Assembly (NCBI GenBank): GCA_965208685.1
Contig: CBDBPL010000007.1
Span: forward strand, 4,526,001-4,590,000
DNA: 64,000 bases
Source: JAJEFO01 sp965208685
Lineage (GTDB): Bacteria; Pseudomonadota; Alphaproteobacteria; Rhodobacterales; Rhodobacteraceae
Direction: 5' to 3'
The notes beneath the pieces were generated by a model, which saw only the letters and a program-made list of their open reading frames with translations, was not told where the DNA came from and searched no databases. Shown here one piece after another: positions 35,404 to 45,023 of this stretch. A program made the translations under genes and the position numbers. Every line of letters begins with the position of its first letter. The first letter of the stretch is position 1.

Positions 35404-35430
35404 TTGATGCGCAAAGCCACAAAATATACT
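35404..35430 (+). promoter_or_regulatory. candidate sigma-70 promoter of gyrB
   Basis: TTGATG and TATACT are separated by 15 bases (16 if CTTGAT is used), about 58 bases before the gyrB ATG. This is the best match in the aroQ-gyrB divergent region (35178-35487), which holds no other gene. Short spacing lowers confidence. Confidence 0.4.
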
Positions 35431-35487
35431 GCCAAAGTGGTGACATTCGGCCCCAAAACGTCTATATCTTGTCCCGGAGCAGCGAGG

Positions 35488-37914
35488 ATGAACGGCATGG
35501 CACTGGCCGCGGAGGCAACGGAAGAGTACCGTGCCGAATCAATCAAGGTTCTCAAGGGATTGGAGGCGGTCCGAAAGCGTCCCGGAATGTATATCGGGGA
35601 CACCGATGACGGCTCGGGACTGCATCACATGGTCTACGAAGTCGTGGACAACGGCATCGACGAGGCGCTTGCCGGGCACGCCGACGAGGTGACGGTCACG
35701 CTGCATGCCGATTCAAGCGTGTCGGTGACGGACAACGGACGGGGAATTCCGGTCGACATACATGCGGAGGAAGGCGTGTCCGCAGCCGAGGTCATCATGA
35801 CCCAGCTCCACTCCGGCGGCAAGTTCGACCAGAACTCCTACAAGGTGTCCGGCGGCCTTCATGGCGTCGGCGTCAGCGTCGTGAACGCGCTTTCGGAGTG
35901 GCTGGAACTCCGGATCTGGAGAGACGGCAAGGAACACTTCGCCCGCTTCGAGGGAGGCGAGACCAGCAAGCACTTGATGGCTGTCGGAGGCGCCGACGGA
36001 CGGCACGGCACGGAAGTCCGGTTCCTGGCATCCAGATCGACCTTTTCCAATCTCGACTACAGCTTCAAGATCCTGGAGAGCCGTCTGCGCGAACTGGCGT
36101 TTCTCAATTCCGGTGTTCGCATACGGCTTCGCGACGAACGTCCGGCAGTGCCCCAGGAAAGCGAATTCTGCTACGAGGGCGGCGTGCGCGAATTCGTCCG
36201 CTATCTTGACCGGTCGAAGACCCCCCTTGTCAGCGAGCCGATCTTCATCTCGGGCGGACGCGACGGCATCGCAGTCGAGGCCGCGCTTTGGTGGAATGAC
36301 AGCTACCACGAGAGTGTCCTGCCTTTCACGAACAACATTCCCCAGCGAGATGGCGGCACCCACCTTGCCGGGTTTCGCGGGGCCTTGACCCGCACGCTCA
36401 ATCACTATGCGGGCGCCTCCGGCGTGGCCCGGAAGGAAAAGGTCAGCTTCACCGGAGACGACGCCCGCGAGGGCCTGACCTGCGTCCTGAGCGTCAAGGT
36501 CCCGGATCCGAAGTTCTCGTCCCAGACAAAGGACAAGCTGGTCTCGTCCGAGGTGCGTCCCGCCGTGGAGAGCCTGATGAACGAGCGTCTTGCCGAATGG
36601 TTCGAGGAGAATCCCGGGCCGGCAAAGCTGATAGTCACCAAGATCGTCGAGGCCGCCCTTGCCAGGGAGGCGGCGCGGAAAGCGCGCGAGATGACGCGGA
36701 AGAAGTCGGCGCTCGATGTCGCGTCCTTGCCCGGCAAGCTGGCCGATTGCCAGGAAAAGGACCCGGGAAAGCGCGAGATATTTCTCGTCGAGGGCGACAG
36801 TGCGGGAGGTTCGGCAAAGCAGGGCCGCGCCCGGGCCAACCAGGCCGTGCTGCCGTTGCGCGGCAAGATCCTCAATGTCGAGCGCGCCAGGTTCGACCGG
36901 ATGCTCTCGAGCCAGGAAATCGGGACGCTGATCACCGCCCTCGGCACGGGCATCGGACGCGACGAGTTCGACATCTCGAAACTTCGGTACCACAAGATCA
37001 TCATCATGACGGATGCGGACGTTGACGGAGCCCATATCCGGACGCTGCTGCTGACCTTCTTCTTTCGGCAGATGCCGGAGACCATCGAGGGTGGATACCT
37101 CTACATAGCCCAGCCGCCGCTCTTCAAGGTTACGCGCGGCAAGTCCGAGGTTTACCTGAAGGACCAGGCCGCCCTTGATGACCACCTGATCGAACTGGGC
37201 GTTGACGGCGCGGTCCTGCGGCTGGCAAGCGGAGAGGAGATCGTGGCAAAGGACCTGCTTCGCGTCGTCGAGGAGGCTCGCCAGGTTCGCCGAGTCCTCA
37301 AGGCCTTTCCGGCCCACTATCCGCACACGATTCTCGAACAGGCGACCGTCGCCGGAGCGTTTCTGGAAGACAGGGTCAATACCGACCTCCAGGGGACGGC
37401 GGATGCCGTGGCGCGGCGTCTTGACCAGGTGGCGGTCGAGTACCAGCGTGGCTGGCACGGACGGATCACGCAGGATCACGGCATCCGGTTGACGCGCATG
37501 CTGCGCGGGGTCGAGGAGGTGCACACCCTCGACGGTCCCGTGCTGCGCTCCGGAGAGGCGCGCCGGCTCGGCAAGTTCACCAAGGTGTTGCAGGAAGTCT
37601 ACGGCGAACCCGCGAAATTCGTTCGGCGCGACCGTGACTTGCCCGTCCACGGGCCGCTCGATCTCCTGGCCGCGATTCTTGAAGACGGCGAGAAGGGCCT
37701 GAGCCTGCAACGGTACAAGGGCTTGGGCGAGATGAACCCTGACCAGCTTTGGGAGACGACGCTTGATCCCGAGGCGCGCACTCTTCTCCAGGTGAAGGTC
37801 GAGGACCACTCCGAGGCCGACGACCTGTTCTCCAAGCTGATGGGCGATGTCGTCGAGCCCCGCAGGGAGTTCATTCAGCAGAACGCGCTCCGCGTGGAGC
37901 ATCTGGATTTCTGA
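35488..37914 (+). CDS. gyrB: DNA gyrase subunit B
   Basis: An 808-residue type II topoisomerase subunit. GHKL ATPase: VRKRPGMYIGDTDDGSGLHH, EVVDNGIDEALAGHA, DNGRGIPVDIH and GGLHGVGVSVVNALS. Toprim: LVEGDSAGGSAKQGR and MTDADVDGAHIRTLL. C-terminal: RYKGLGEMNPDQLWETT, ending VEHLDF. Length and the end motif fit GyrB rather than ParE. ATG 35488 is chosen; ATG 35497, with GAGG upstream, is also possible. With GyrA it introduces negative supercoils. Confidence 0.97.
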   Translation: MNGMALAAEATEEYRAESIKVLKGLEAVRKRPGMYIGDTDDGSGLHHMVYEVVDNGIDEALAGHADEVTVTLHADSSVSVTDNGRGIPVDIHAEEGVSAAEVIMTQLHSGGKFDQNSYKVSGGLHGVGVSVVNALSEWLELRIWRDGKEHFARFEGGETSKHLMAVGGADGRHGTEVRFLASRSTFSNLDYSFKILESRLRELAFLNSGVRIRLRDERPAVPQESEFCYEGGVREFVRYLDRSKTPLVSEPIFISGGRDGIAVEAALWWNDSYHESVLPFTNNIPQRDGGTHLAGFRGALTRTLNHYAGASGVARKEKVSFTGDDAREGLTCVLSVKVPDPKFSSQTKDKLVSSEVRPAVESLMNERLAEWFEENPGPAKLIVTKIVEAALAREAARKAREMTRKKSALDVASLPGKLADCQEKDPGKREIFLVEGDSAGGSAKQGRARANQAVLPLRGKILNVERARFDRMLSSQEIGTLITALGTGIGRDEFDISKLRYHKIIIMTDADVDGAHIRTLLLTFFFRQMPETIEGGYLYIAQPPLFKVTRGKSEVYLKDQAALDDHLIELGVDGAVLRLASGEEIVAKDLLRVVEEARQVRRVLKAFPAHYPHTILEQATVAGAFLEDRVNTDLQGTADAVARRLDQVAVEYQRGWHGRITQDHGIRLTRMLRGVEEVHTLDGPVLRSGEARRLGKFTKVLQEVYGEPAKFVRRDRDLPVHGPLDLLAAILEDGEKGLSLQRYKGLGEMNPDQLWETTLDPEARTLLQVKVEDHSEADDLFSKLMGDVVEPRREFIQQNALRVEHLDF

Positions 37915-38042
37915 GCGACTTCGGGGCGCGAGCCAACGCGTCATCGGGAGAAAGGCGCCGTGGTCCGCTCGGCATCGACAGGGCGATCAATGGAGCGGAC
38001 GGGCGGCCGCCTTGCAACGGCCAGCCACCCGTCTGGCGCGAG

Positions 38043-40172
38043 TCAGTTCGCCGCTTCGCGCGCCAATTCCTTCCCGGTCTCCTGGTCGACCATCTTCATG
38101 GCAAGGCGTACCTTTCCGCGATCATCGAAGCCCAGGAGCTTCACGTAGACCGACTGGCCTTCCTTGAGAACGTCCGATGGATGGCCCAGGCGACGGTTTT
38201 CGATCTGGCTGACATGCACGAGCCCGTCGCGCTTTCCGAAGAAGTTCACGAAGGCGCCGAAGTCGACGATCTTGACGACCGAGCCCTTGTAGATCTTGCC
38301 CTCTTCCGGCTCGGCCACGATGGCGTGGATCATTTCGTGAGCCTTCTTGATGGCTTCCCCGTCCGGAGAGGCGATCTTGATGACGCCGTCATCGTTGATG
38401 TCGACCTTGGCACCCGAGACTTCGACGATTTCGCGGATCACCTTGCCGCCTGACCCTATGACTTCCCTGATCTTGTCCGTCGGGATGCTCATGGTCTCGA
38501 TGCGCGGAGCGTGGATGCTGAATTCACCCGCCGACGACAGGGCCTTGTTCATTTCTCCAAGGATGTGCATCCGGCCCGCCTTGGCCTGATCCAGCGCCCT
38601 TTCCATGATCTCGGGCGTGATCCCCGCCACCTTGATGTCCATCTGCAGCGACGTGATTCCGTTTTCGGTGCCCGCCACCTTGAAGTCCATGTCGCCCAGG
38701 TGATCCTCGTCACCCAGGATGTCCGTCAGGATGGCGTAGGAGCCGTCCTCTTCCAGGACGAGCCCCATGGCCACGCCAGCGACTGCCGCCCTCACCGGCA
38801 CTCCGGCGTCCATCATCGACAGGGACGAGCCGCAGACCGTTGCCATGGAAGACGAGCCGTTGGATTCCGTGATTTCCGACACGAGACGGATCGTGTAAGG
38901 GAAGTCGGTTGCACTGGGCAGAACCGCCTGGAGCGCGCGCCAGGCAAGCTTGCCATGGCCGATCTCGCGGCGTCCGGGCGGTCCGACGCGACCCACTTCA
39001 CCTACCGAATAGGGCGGGAAGTTGTAGTGCAGCAGGAAGTTGGAACGGAAGTTTCCGTGCAGGGCGTCGACGATCTGCTCGTCGTCTCCGGTGCCCAGAG
39101 TGGTCACGATGAGCCCTTGCGTTTCCCCTCGGGTGAAGAGCGCGGAGCCGTGGGTGCGGGGAAGGAGTCCCGTCTCGCAGGCGATCTGGCGGACTTCGTC
39201 GGTCTTTCTCCCGTCGATGCGGCGCCCGTTCTTGACGACGTCGCCACGGAGTATCGAGGATTCGAGCTTCTTGAGAGCGGTACCGAGATTCGGATCCTGG
39301 AGTTGCTCGTCCGACAGCCTCTCCTTGATTGCGGCCCTTGCCGCGCCAACGGCTGTCACGCGCTCCTGCTTGTCGAGGATGGCGTACGCGTCACGCATCT
39401 GCGCTTCGCCGGCAGCCTTGACCGTGCCGTGCAGATCAGAGATGTCCGGCGGCGTGAACTCGAACGGCTCGTTGGCGGCTTCCTCCGCAAGTGCGATGAT
39501 CAGGTCGATGACGGGTTGTATCTGCCCATGTGCGAAGGTCACCGCACCAAGCATTTCGGCTTCCGACAATTCGTAGGCCTCGGATTCGACCATCATGACC
39601 GCGTCCCGCGTTCCGGCGACCACGAGGTCGAGGCGCTGCTCGGGATTGTTGCGCAGGTTTTCCATGTTCTCGACCGTGGGATTGAGAACGTACTTGCCGT
39701 TTTCGAAACCAACGCGGCAACCGGCGATCGGTCCCATGAAGGGTGCGCCCGAAAGCGTCAGCGCGGCCGAGGCCGCAATCATGGCGACGATGTCGGGATC
39801 GTGGACGAGGTCATGCGAAAGCACGGTGCAGATGACCAGGACCTCGTTCTTGAATCCATCGATGAAGAGCGGCCGAATCGGACGGTCGATCAGGCGCGAT
39901 GTCAGCGTTTCCTTTTCGGTCGGTCGCGCCTCGCGCTTGAAGAACCCGCCGGGCACCTTGCCGGCGGCGTAGTATTTCTCGTTGTAGTGGACGGTCAGCG
40001 GAAAGAAGTCTTGTCCTTCCCGCTGTTCCCGGGCGAATGTCACGTTTGCCATGACCGTGGTTTCGCCGTAGGTGGCGACCACCGAGCCATCTGCCTGGCG
40101 GGCGATCTTGCCTGTTTCCAGCGTCAGCGTGTCATCGCCCCACTGGATCGATTTCTTCACTTCGTTGAACAT
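38043..40172 (-). CDS. pnp: polyribonucleotide nucleotidyltransferase
   Basis: A 709-residue PNPase. Two RNase PH-like domains (e.g. AREQREGQDFFPLTVHYNEK and FPPYSVGEVGRVGPPGRREI) are followed by a KH domain (IREVIGSGGKVIREIVE) and an S1 domain (GSVVKIVDFGAFVNFFGKRD). It degrades RNA with phosphate and is a degradosome member. ATG 40172 (MFNEVKKS) is the standard start; 30 upstream in-frame codons are not homologous. Normally next to rpsO, but here rpsO is 7.7 kb away. Confidence 0.97.
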   Translation of the reverse strand: MFNEVKKSIQWGDDTLTLETGKIARQADGSVVATYGETTVMANVTFAREQREGQDFFPLTVHYNEKYYAAGKVPGGFFKREARPTEKETLTSRLIDRPIRPLFIDGFKNEVLVICTVLSHDLVHDPDIVAMIAASAALTLSGAPFMGPIAGCRVGFENGKYVLNPTVENMENLRNNPEQRLDLVVAGTRDAVMMVESEAYELSEAEMLGAVTFAHGQIQPVIDLIIALAEEAANEPFEFTPPDISDLHGTVKAAGEAQMRDAYAILDKQERVTAVGAARAAIKERLSDEQLQDPNLGTALKKLESSILRGDVVKNGRRIDGRKTDEVRQIACETGLLPRTHGSALFTRGETQGLIVTTLGTGDDEQIVDALHGNFRSNFLLHYNFPPYSVGEVGRVGPPGRREIGHGKLAWRALQAVLPSATDFPYTIRLVSEITESNGSSSMATVCGSSLSMMDAGVPVRAAVAGVAMGLVLEEDGSYAILTDILGDEDHLGDMDFKVAGTENGITSLQMDIKVAGITPEIMERALDQAKAGRMHILGEMNKALSSAGEFSIHAPRIETMSIPTDKIREVIGSGGKVIREIVEVSGAKVDINDDGVIKIASPDGEAIKKAHEMIHAIVAEPEEGKIYKGSVVKIVDFGAFVNFFGKRDGLVHVSQIENRRLGHPSDVLKEGQSVYVKLLGFDDRGKVRLAMKMVDQETGKELAREAAN

Positions 40173-40911
40173 TTTGGTATCCTGTGTGAGATCAGGAGGC
40201 CCTCCTCCTGTCCCGTTGAATTGGCGGCCCCATTGCCGCCGACCCCAATCCTCATGCATCACGCCGGGGTCAGAGCGTCACGTCTCAGATGCGCGGGCCT
40301 TACAGCACTTGTCAGGAATTGGAAAGGGAGTGCGTCAGGTACGGCGAACACGTGCTTGGCATGCGATTTGCGAACCAGGCCAGGAGATGCGTCCTGGCAT
40401 CCCTTGTCACTGCCGGATCAAGGTTCCCGCCTTCGTGCCGGTGACGAGGCGTTCCTGCCGTTCGTCGCCTCCTCCTCTCCTGCACTATCTATCCGTCCGT
40501 GGATTCCGTCGAGGCCACGTGAGCTGGACATTGGCTCGGCCTCCGCGGCTCGAGCGCGGTCATTCTGGCGGGAACCTGCTCCGTTGGCCCGACGCACGGC
40601 GGCAGCGGCGCCGCGCTGAACGGGAGCCGGGACGAAGCCGCGCGGCTGGTCCGGCGCGGTTCGCAGCGAACGTCGGCAGGGCCCAAGATGAAAGTGTCCG
40701 GATGCTTCCGAACCTGGTATTGCGCCGAGGCCCGGTGCCGGGCCCAAGGCTGCCTGAGTCGGGTGACGGGATGCAGGTACCACGCTCTCGTCGCGATCAA
40801 TATCGCGCTTGCCGGTTTGGCCGCCGAAGTGATAGGCCTGCACCATTCCCAGTCCGCCCCTTAGAAGTGGTGAGCAGTTGCGGCCAAGTCGGAAAATCGT
40901 TGTGGCGCCCT
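40173..40911. other. 740-bp region between pnp and the kinase gene
   Basis: No supported gene. It must contain the pnp promoter on the minus strand and probably one for the plus-strand cluster. Frames here are Arg/Pro-rich with no family match; it may contain decayed DNA from an insertion. Confidence 0.4.
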
Positions 40912-41796
40912 GTGAGTGAGATTCTCGTCGTAGGCATTGCGGTCGTGGATTTCGTCTTCGCACTGGATGCGCTTCCCCGGCGTGCCGCCAAGTACCGCGC
41001 GGTTGAGGCAGAGTGCGTCGGGGGCGGCTGTGCCGCCAACGCGGCGGTTGCCGTAGCGCGACTCGGCGGCAATGCCATGTTGTGCGCACGGTTGGGAGAT
41101 GACGCTCTTGGCGATCTGATCCTGTCGGATCTTGGGGTCGAAGGCGTCGACACGACGTTGGTGAACCGCGCGCCTGGCGCCAAGTCCTCGTTCAGTTCAG
41201 TCTATGTGGATCAGACAGGTGAACGGCAGATCGTGAACTTTCCCGGCCACGGTTTGGCCGAGGAACCGGATTGGCTGGAAAGTGCCCCCAAGCCTGACGT
41301 CGTATTGGTTGATTCCCGCTGGCCGGCAGGGGCGATCCGTGCGCTTGAGCTTGCGCGTGCCTGGGATGTGCCGGGCATCGTGGACGCCGAAGCGCCGTCC
41401 GAGGAAGCCGTCCTCGCGCGGGCAAGCCACGTCGCCTTCTCGCGCGATGGTCTCCTGTCCTTTGCCGGCGACCAGCAGATCGAGGCGGCGTTGCACGCCG
41501 CTGATGAGCGCCTGCCGGGATGGGTTTCGGTCACTGACGGCGAGGACGGAGCATTCCATGTGGGCGCTGACGGGATGAAGCATACACCCGCTTTCCCGGT
41601 CGAGACGAGGGACACGCTCGGCGCAGGCGATATCTGGCACGGAGCCTTCGCGCTCGCACTTGCGGAGACATCGGACGAAGGTCATGCGACGTGGTTTGCC
41701 AATGCGGCGGCTGCACTGAAATGCACTGAATTCGGAGGCCGCAAAGGCTGCCCCGACCGTGATGCGTTGGAACGATTCCTGAAGGAGAACACGTGA
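40912..41796 (+). CDS. PfkB-family carbohydrate kinase
   Basis: A 294-residue ribokinase-like enzyme. The N-terminal motif is ECVGGGCAANAAVAVARLGG. The catalytic motif is DTLGAGDIWHGAFALALAET, with the catalytic Asp in GAGD. It phosphorylates a sugar or similar alcohol; the exact substrate cannot be read. GTG 40912 (VSEILVVGIAVVDF) is the best start. First gene of a plus-strand cluster with an isomerase and two dehydrogenases. Confidence 0.9.
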   Translation: MSEILVVGIAVVDFVFALDALPRRAAKYRAVEAECVGGGCAANAAVAVARLGGNAMLCARLGDDALGDLILSDLGVEGVDTTLVNRAPGAKSSFSSVYVDQTGERQIVNFPGHGLAEEPDWLESAPKPDVVLVDSRWPAGAIRALELARAWDVPGIVDAEAPSEEAVLARASHVAFSRDGLLSFAGDQQIEAALHAADERLPGWVSVTDGEDGAFHVGADGMKHTPAFPVETRDTLGAGDIWHGAFALALAETSDEGHATWFANAAAALKCTEFGGRKGCPDRDALERFLKENT

Positions 41797-41961
41797 CGGA
41801 CTTGATCCATGGCAAGCAGTGTGGCTTGCGCGGCATGGCCGAGGGAGGCTGCACCATCAAGGTGACAGCGGTGGGCAAGCGCCGGCCGAACAAGGGGCTG
41901 GCCGCAGCTCATCACGGCGTTGCAATGGCCCCTTGTTCTTGTGCAGGTCATGGTTGCTGAG

Positions 41962-43344
41962 ATGAGACTCGGCATACTCCCGCTGGGCAGACCGACATTT
42001 GACGTTCCCTTTGCCGAAGACAACCTCGCCGCGATGCTGTCAGCGCTGGATGAAACGAAGCACGAGATCATCGGCCCCCGAGAGTTGCTGTTGGACGAGG
42101 GAGCCACGCGCGCGGGCATGACCGAGTTGCAGGCGGCTGGCGTGGATCAGGTGCTGATCCTTCAAGTGACCTTTACCGATGCCTCGATGACCGCGGCGGT
42201 CGGCGCGAGCTTTGATCAGCCACTGTTGATCTGGGCCGTCCCCGAGCCGCGCACCGGCGGGCGACTCAGGCTCAACTCCTTCTGCGGGCTCAATCTTGCG
42301 GCCCATTCGCTGGGACTGACCGACCGGGAATTTGGCTGGCTCTTTGCCGATCCTGCGGGAGAGGTCGGTGACGACTTGCACGCGTTGTTTCGTGGTGCGC
42401 GACTGGCAGAAGAACTGCCTCTGGGTGCCGTGCCTGCGGCAACGCGCGATGGCGAAGCCGTTGCAAAGGCGATTCGGGGGCGACGCATCGCCCGGATCGG
42501 CGAACACCCCGTCGGGTTCGACACCTGTGCTCATGATCCCGGCTCGCTCAAGAGTCTGGCCGACGTCGAAGTTGACACGATGGACCTTGATGACCTGTTT
42601 GCCGCCGCCCGTGCAGCCACTTCCGAGACCGCCAACGCCCTTCGCGCCGAAGTGGGCGAGCTGCTGGATGGGCTGGACGACGTGAACCAGAGCGAACTCG
42701 ACCGTTCGCTGCGGCTGAAGGCCGGGCTGGACGATCTGCGCGGCACGGGGCGATATGACGCCTTTGCCATCCGGTGCTGGCCCGAGACCTTCACCGAATA
42801 CGGCGGTGCGGTCTGTGGGCCGGCGGCGATGATGGGCGAGGCCCACGTACCCTGCGCCTGCGAAGCAGATGTCTACGGCGCGCTGACGCAATTGATCCTC
42901 TTGCAGGCGGCGAGAGCGCCCGTGTTCCTGGCCGATCTGGTCGACATGAATGTTCGCGACAATACCGGCGTGGTCTGGCACTGCGGGCAGGCACCGCTCT
43001 CCATGCGCGATCCGGAGGGTCCGGCCGAAGCAACGATCCACACCAACCGAAAGCAGCCGCTGCTCCTTCAATTCGCGCTCAGGCCCGGCCCCGTGACCTT
43101 TCTGCGGATCAGTCAGGCCAAGGGCCGCCCGCATATGGTGCTGGGATATGGCGAGATGCTGCGCCGCCCGATGGCGTTTGCCGGGACCTCTGGAGTGGTG
43201 CGGTTCGAGCGCGAGGCTGGCGCGGTGCTGAATGACATCATCGCTTCAGGGCTCGAACACCACATGGCGCTGGCTTATGGGGATCATCGCGCGACGTTGC
43301 GCGGCGTGGCCGGAGCCATGGGTTTGCCGCTCCTGGAGCTTTGA
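41962..43344 (+). CDS. L-fucose/arabinose isomerase-like protein
   Basis: A 460-residue protein of the FucI/AraA-like isomerase superfamily: MRLGILPLGRPTFDVPFAED at the start, AIRCWPETFTEYGGAVCGPA in the middle (the acidic metal-binding residue region), and CACEADVYGALTQLILLQ. Such enzymes interconvert aldoses and ketoses with Mn2+. Related isomerases also occur in sulfoquinovose pathways (recalled, not checked). ATG 41962 is preferred over ATG 41950. The kinase upstream would then phosphorylate the ketose. Confidence 0.8.
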   Translation: MRLGILPLGRPTFDVPFAEDNLAAMLSALDETKHEIIGPRELLLDEGATRAGMTELQAAGVDQVLILQVTFTDASMTAAVGASFDQPLLIWAVPEPRTGGRLRLNSFCGLNLAAHSLGLTDREFGWLFADPAGEVGDDLHALFRGARLAEELPLGAVPAATRDGEAVAKAIRGRRIARIGEHPVGFDTCAHDPGSLKSLADVEVDTMDLDDLFAAARAATSETANALRAEVGELLDGLDDVNQSELDRSLRLKAGLDDLRGTGRYDAFAIRCWPETFTEYGGAVCGPAAMMGEAHVPCACEADVYGALTQLILLQAARAPVFLADLVDMNVRDNTGVVWHCGQAPLSMRDPEGPAEATIHTNRKQPLLLQFALRPGPVTFLRISQAKGRPHMVLGYGEMLRRPMAFAGTSGVVRFEREAGAVLNDIIASGLEHHMALAYGDHRATLRGVAGAMGLPLLEL

Positions 43345-43568
43345 CATGAGCAAGAGAAACGGCTTGAACGGATTGGGCACTACGGCGCCAGGATCGACAT
43401 CGATCTACCGGGGCTTTGCGACCAGCCTTTGCGCGCACTTGAAGGCCTCGCGCCCGAGCCGCAGATCTGGTCCGGCGCAAACTTCACCAGCGTCCTGTCC
43501 AGGCAATGCCGTGCGCTCGGCAATACCTGTCGCCAGCACCAGCAACTCAACCTCTCAAAGGAAACGAC

Positions 43569-45023
43569 ATGAGCGAATTCAACGGCCTGTTGCTTGAGGC
43601 CAACTTGATTGACGGGGTCTGGACCGGTGCCGAGAACGGTTCGGCGATCGACGTGACGAACCCCGCGACGGGCGAGGTCATCGGAACCGTGCCAAATTGC
43701 GGTGCCAAAGAGACGGGACGCGCGATCGAGGCCGCGTCAAGGGCATTTGACAGCTATTCCCGCAGCGATCTTTCGCAGCGCGTGCAATTGCTTCAACACC
43801 TGCATGACGCGTTGATGGACAATCAGGAGGCGCTTGCGCTTCTGTTGACCTCGGAACAGGGCAAGCCCTTGCCCGAAGCGCGGGGCGAGATTTCAATTGG
43901 CGCAGCCTATATTCGCTGGTTCGCCGAGGAAATCCGACGTGCCAAGGGCGAAATCGTGCCGTCGCCTACTCGTGACCGGCGGCTTCTCGTGACACGCCAT
44001 CCCGTGGGCGTCGTCGGTGCAATTACCCCGTGGAATTTCCCATCTTCCATGCTCGCACGCAAACTTGGGCCCGCATTGGCTGCTGGCTGTACGTTCGTGG
44101 CCAAGCCGGCTACCGCGACCCCGTATTCCGGTCTGGTCTGGGGCAAGCTGTGCCAGGACGTGGGCTTTCCTGATGGTGCGGTGAATGTCCTGACCGGTTC
44201 CGCCCGCGCCATCGGCGGGGCGATCATGGACAGCCCGACCGTGCGCAAGGTCACCTTCACCGGATCGACCGAGGTCGGCAGGACACTCATCCGACAGGCG
44301 GCCGACACGGTAAAGAAAGTGTCGATGGAGCTTGGTGGCAACGCGCCGTTCCTGGTGTTTGACGATGCCGATCTCGACGCGGCCGTCGAGGGTGCGATGA
44401 TCGCCAAGTACCGCAACGCGGGACAGACCTGCGTATGCACCAACCGGTTTTATGTGCAAGCTGGGGTATACGATGCCTTTGTCGCCAAGCTAAGGGCCGC
44501 CACGGCAGCACTCGTCGTGGGCAATGGGGTCGAAGAGGGAGTCACGCAGGGGCCGCTGATCGACGAAGCCGCGGTCCGAAAGGTTGAAGAGCTGATTGCA
44601 GACGCGACCGGGAAGGGCGGCACCATCATCCAGGGCGGGCGACGCCATGACATTGGCGGCACATTTTTTGAGCCGACGACGATTGCCAACGCAACGCCGG
44701 ACATGCGCTTTGCCACCGAAGAGATCTTCGGACCGCTTGCGGCGGTGTTCCGATTCGACAACGAGGAAGAGGCCATGGCAGCCGCCAACGCCACCGAATA
44801 CGGGCTCGCCGCCTATGCCTACACGCGCGATCTTGGCCGTGCATTCCGGTTGAACGAAGGACTGGACTACGGCCTGATCGGAATCAATGCGGGGCTGATC
44901 ACCACCGTCGAGGCGCCGTTTGGCGGATTGAAGCAGAGCGGCATGGGCCGGGAAGGCGGAAGCCAGGGTCTCGATGACTATCTCGAGACCAAGTACATGT
45001 GCTTGGCGGGGCTGAATGCATGA
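43569..45023 (+). CDS. aldehyde dehydrogenase, succinate-semialdehyde-dehydrogenase-like
   Basis: A 484-residue NAD(P)-dependent enzyme. Active-site Cys288 is in NAGQTCVCTNRFYV and Glu254 in MELGGNAPFLVFDDADLD. Cofactor-binding motif FTGSTEVGRTLIRQAA. Length and the TCVC pair match GabD-type enzymes. ATG 43569 has AAAGGAAA upstream. The stretch 43345-43568 before it has no supported gene. It overlaps the next gene by ATGA, so both are one transcript. Substrate may be succinate semialdehyde or a related C3-C4 aldehyde such as sulfolactaldehyde. Confidence 0.92.
   Translation: MSEFNGLLLEANLIDGVWTGAENGSAIDVTNPATGEVIGTVPNCGAKETGRAIEAASRAFDSYSRSDLSQRVQLLQHLHDALMDNQEALALLLTSEQGKPLPEARGEISIGAAYIRWFAEEIRRAKGEIVPSPTRDRRLLVTRHPVGVVGAITPWNFPSSMLARKLGPALAAGCTFVAKPATATPYSGLVWGKLCQDVGFPDGAVNVLTGSARAIGGAIMDSPTVRKVTFTGSTEVGRTLIRQAADTVKKVSMELGGNAPFLVFDDADLDAAVEGAMIAKYRNAGQTCVCTNRFYVQAGVYDAFVAKLRAATAALVVGNGVEEGVTQGPLIDEAAVRKVEELIADATGKGGTIIQGGRRHDIGGTFFEPTTIANATPDMRFATEEIFGPLAAVFRFDNEEEAMAAANATEYGLAAYAYTRDLGRAFRLNEGLDYGLIGINAGLITTVEAPFGGLKQSGMGREGGSQGLDDYLETKYMCLAGLNA

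Noticed and set aside
37999..38032. Terminator between convergent gyrB and pnp
   Set aside because: Inverted GGCCG/CGGCC arms exist but the stem is imperfect and lacks a T tract.
35713..40619. Very long open frames antisense to gyrB and pnp
   Set aside because: gyrB and pnp motifs are complete on the other strands.
43345..43568. Small gene between the isomerase and aldehyde dehydrogenase
   Set aside because: A frame reading HYGARIDIDLPG looks protein-like but has no start or family match; it may be a gene scrap and is left uncalled.
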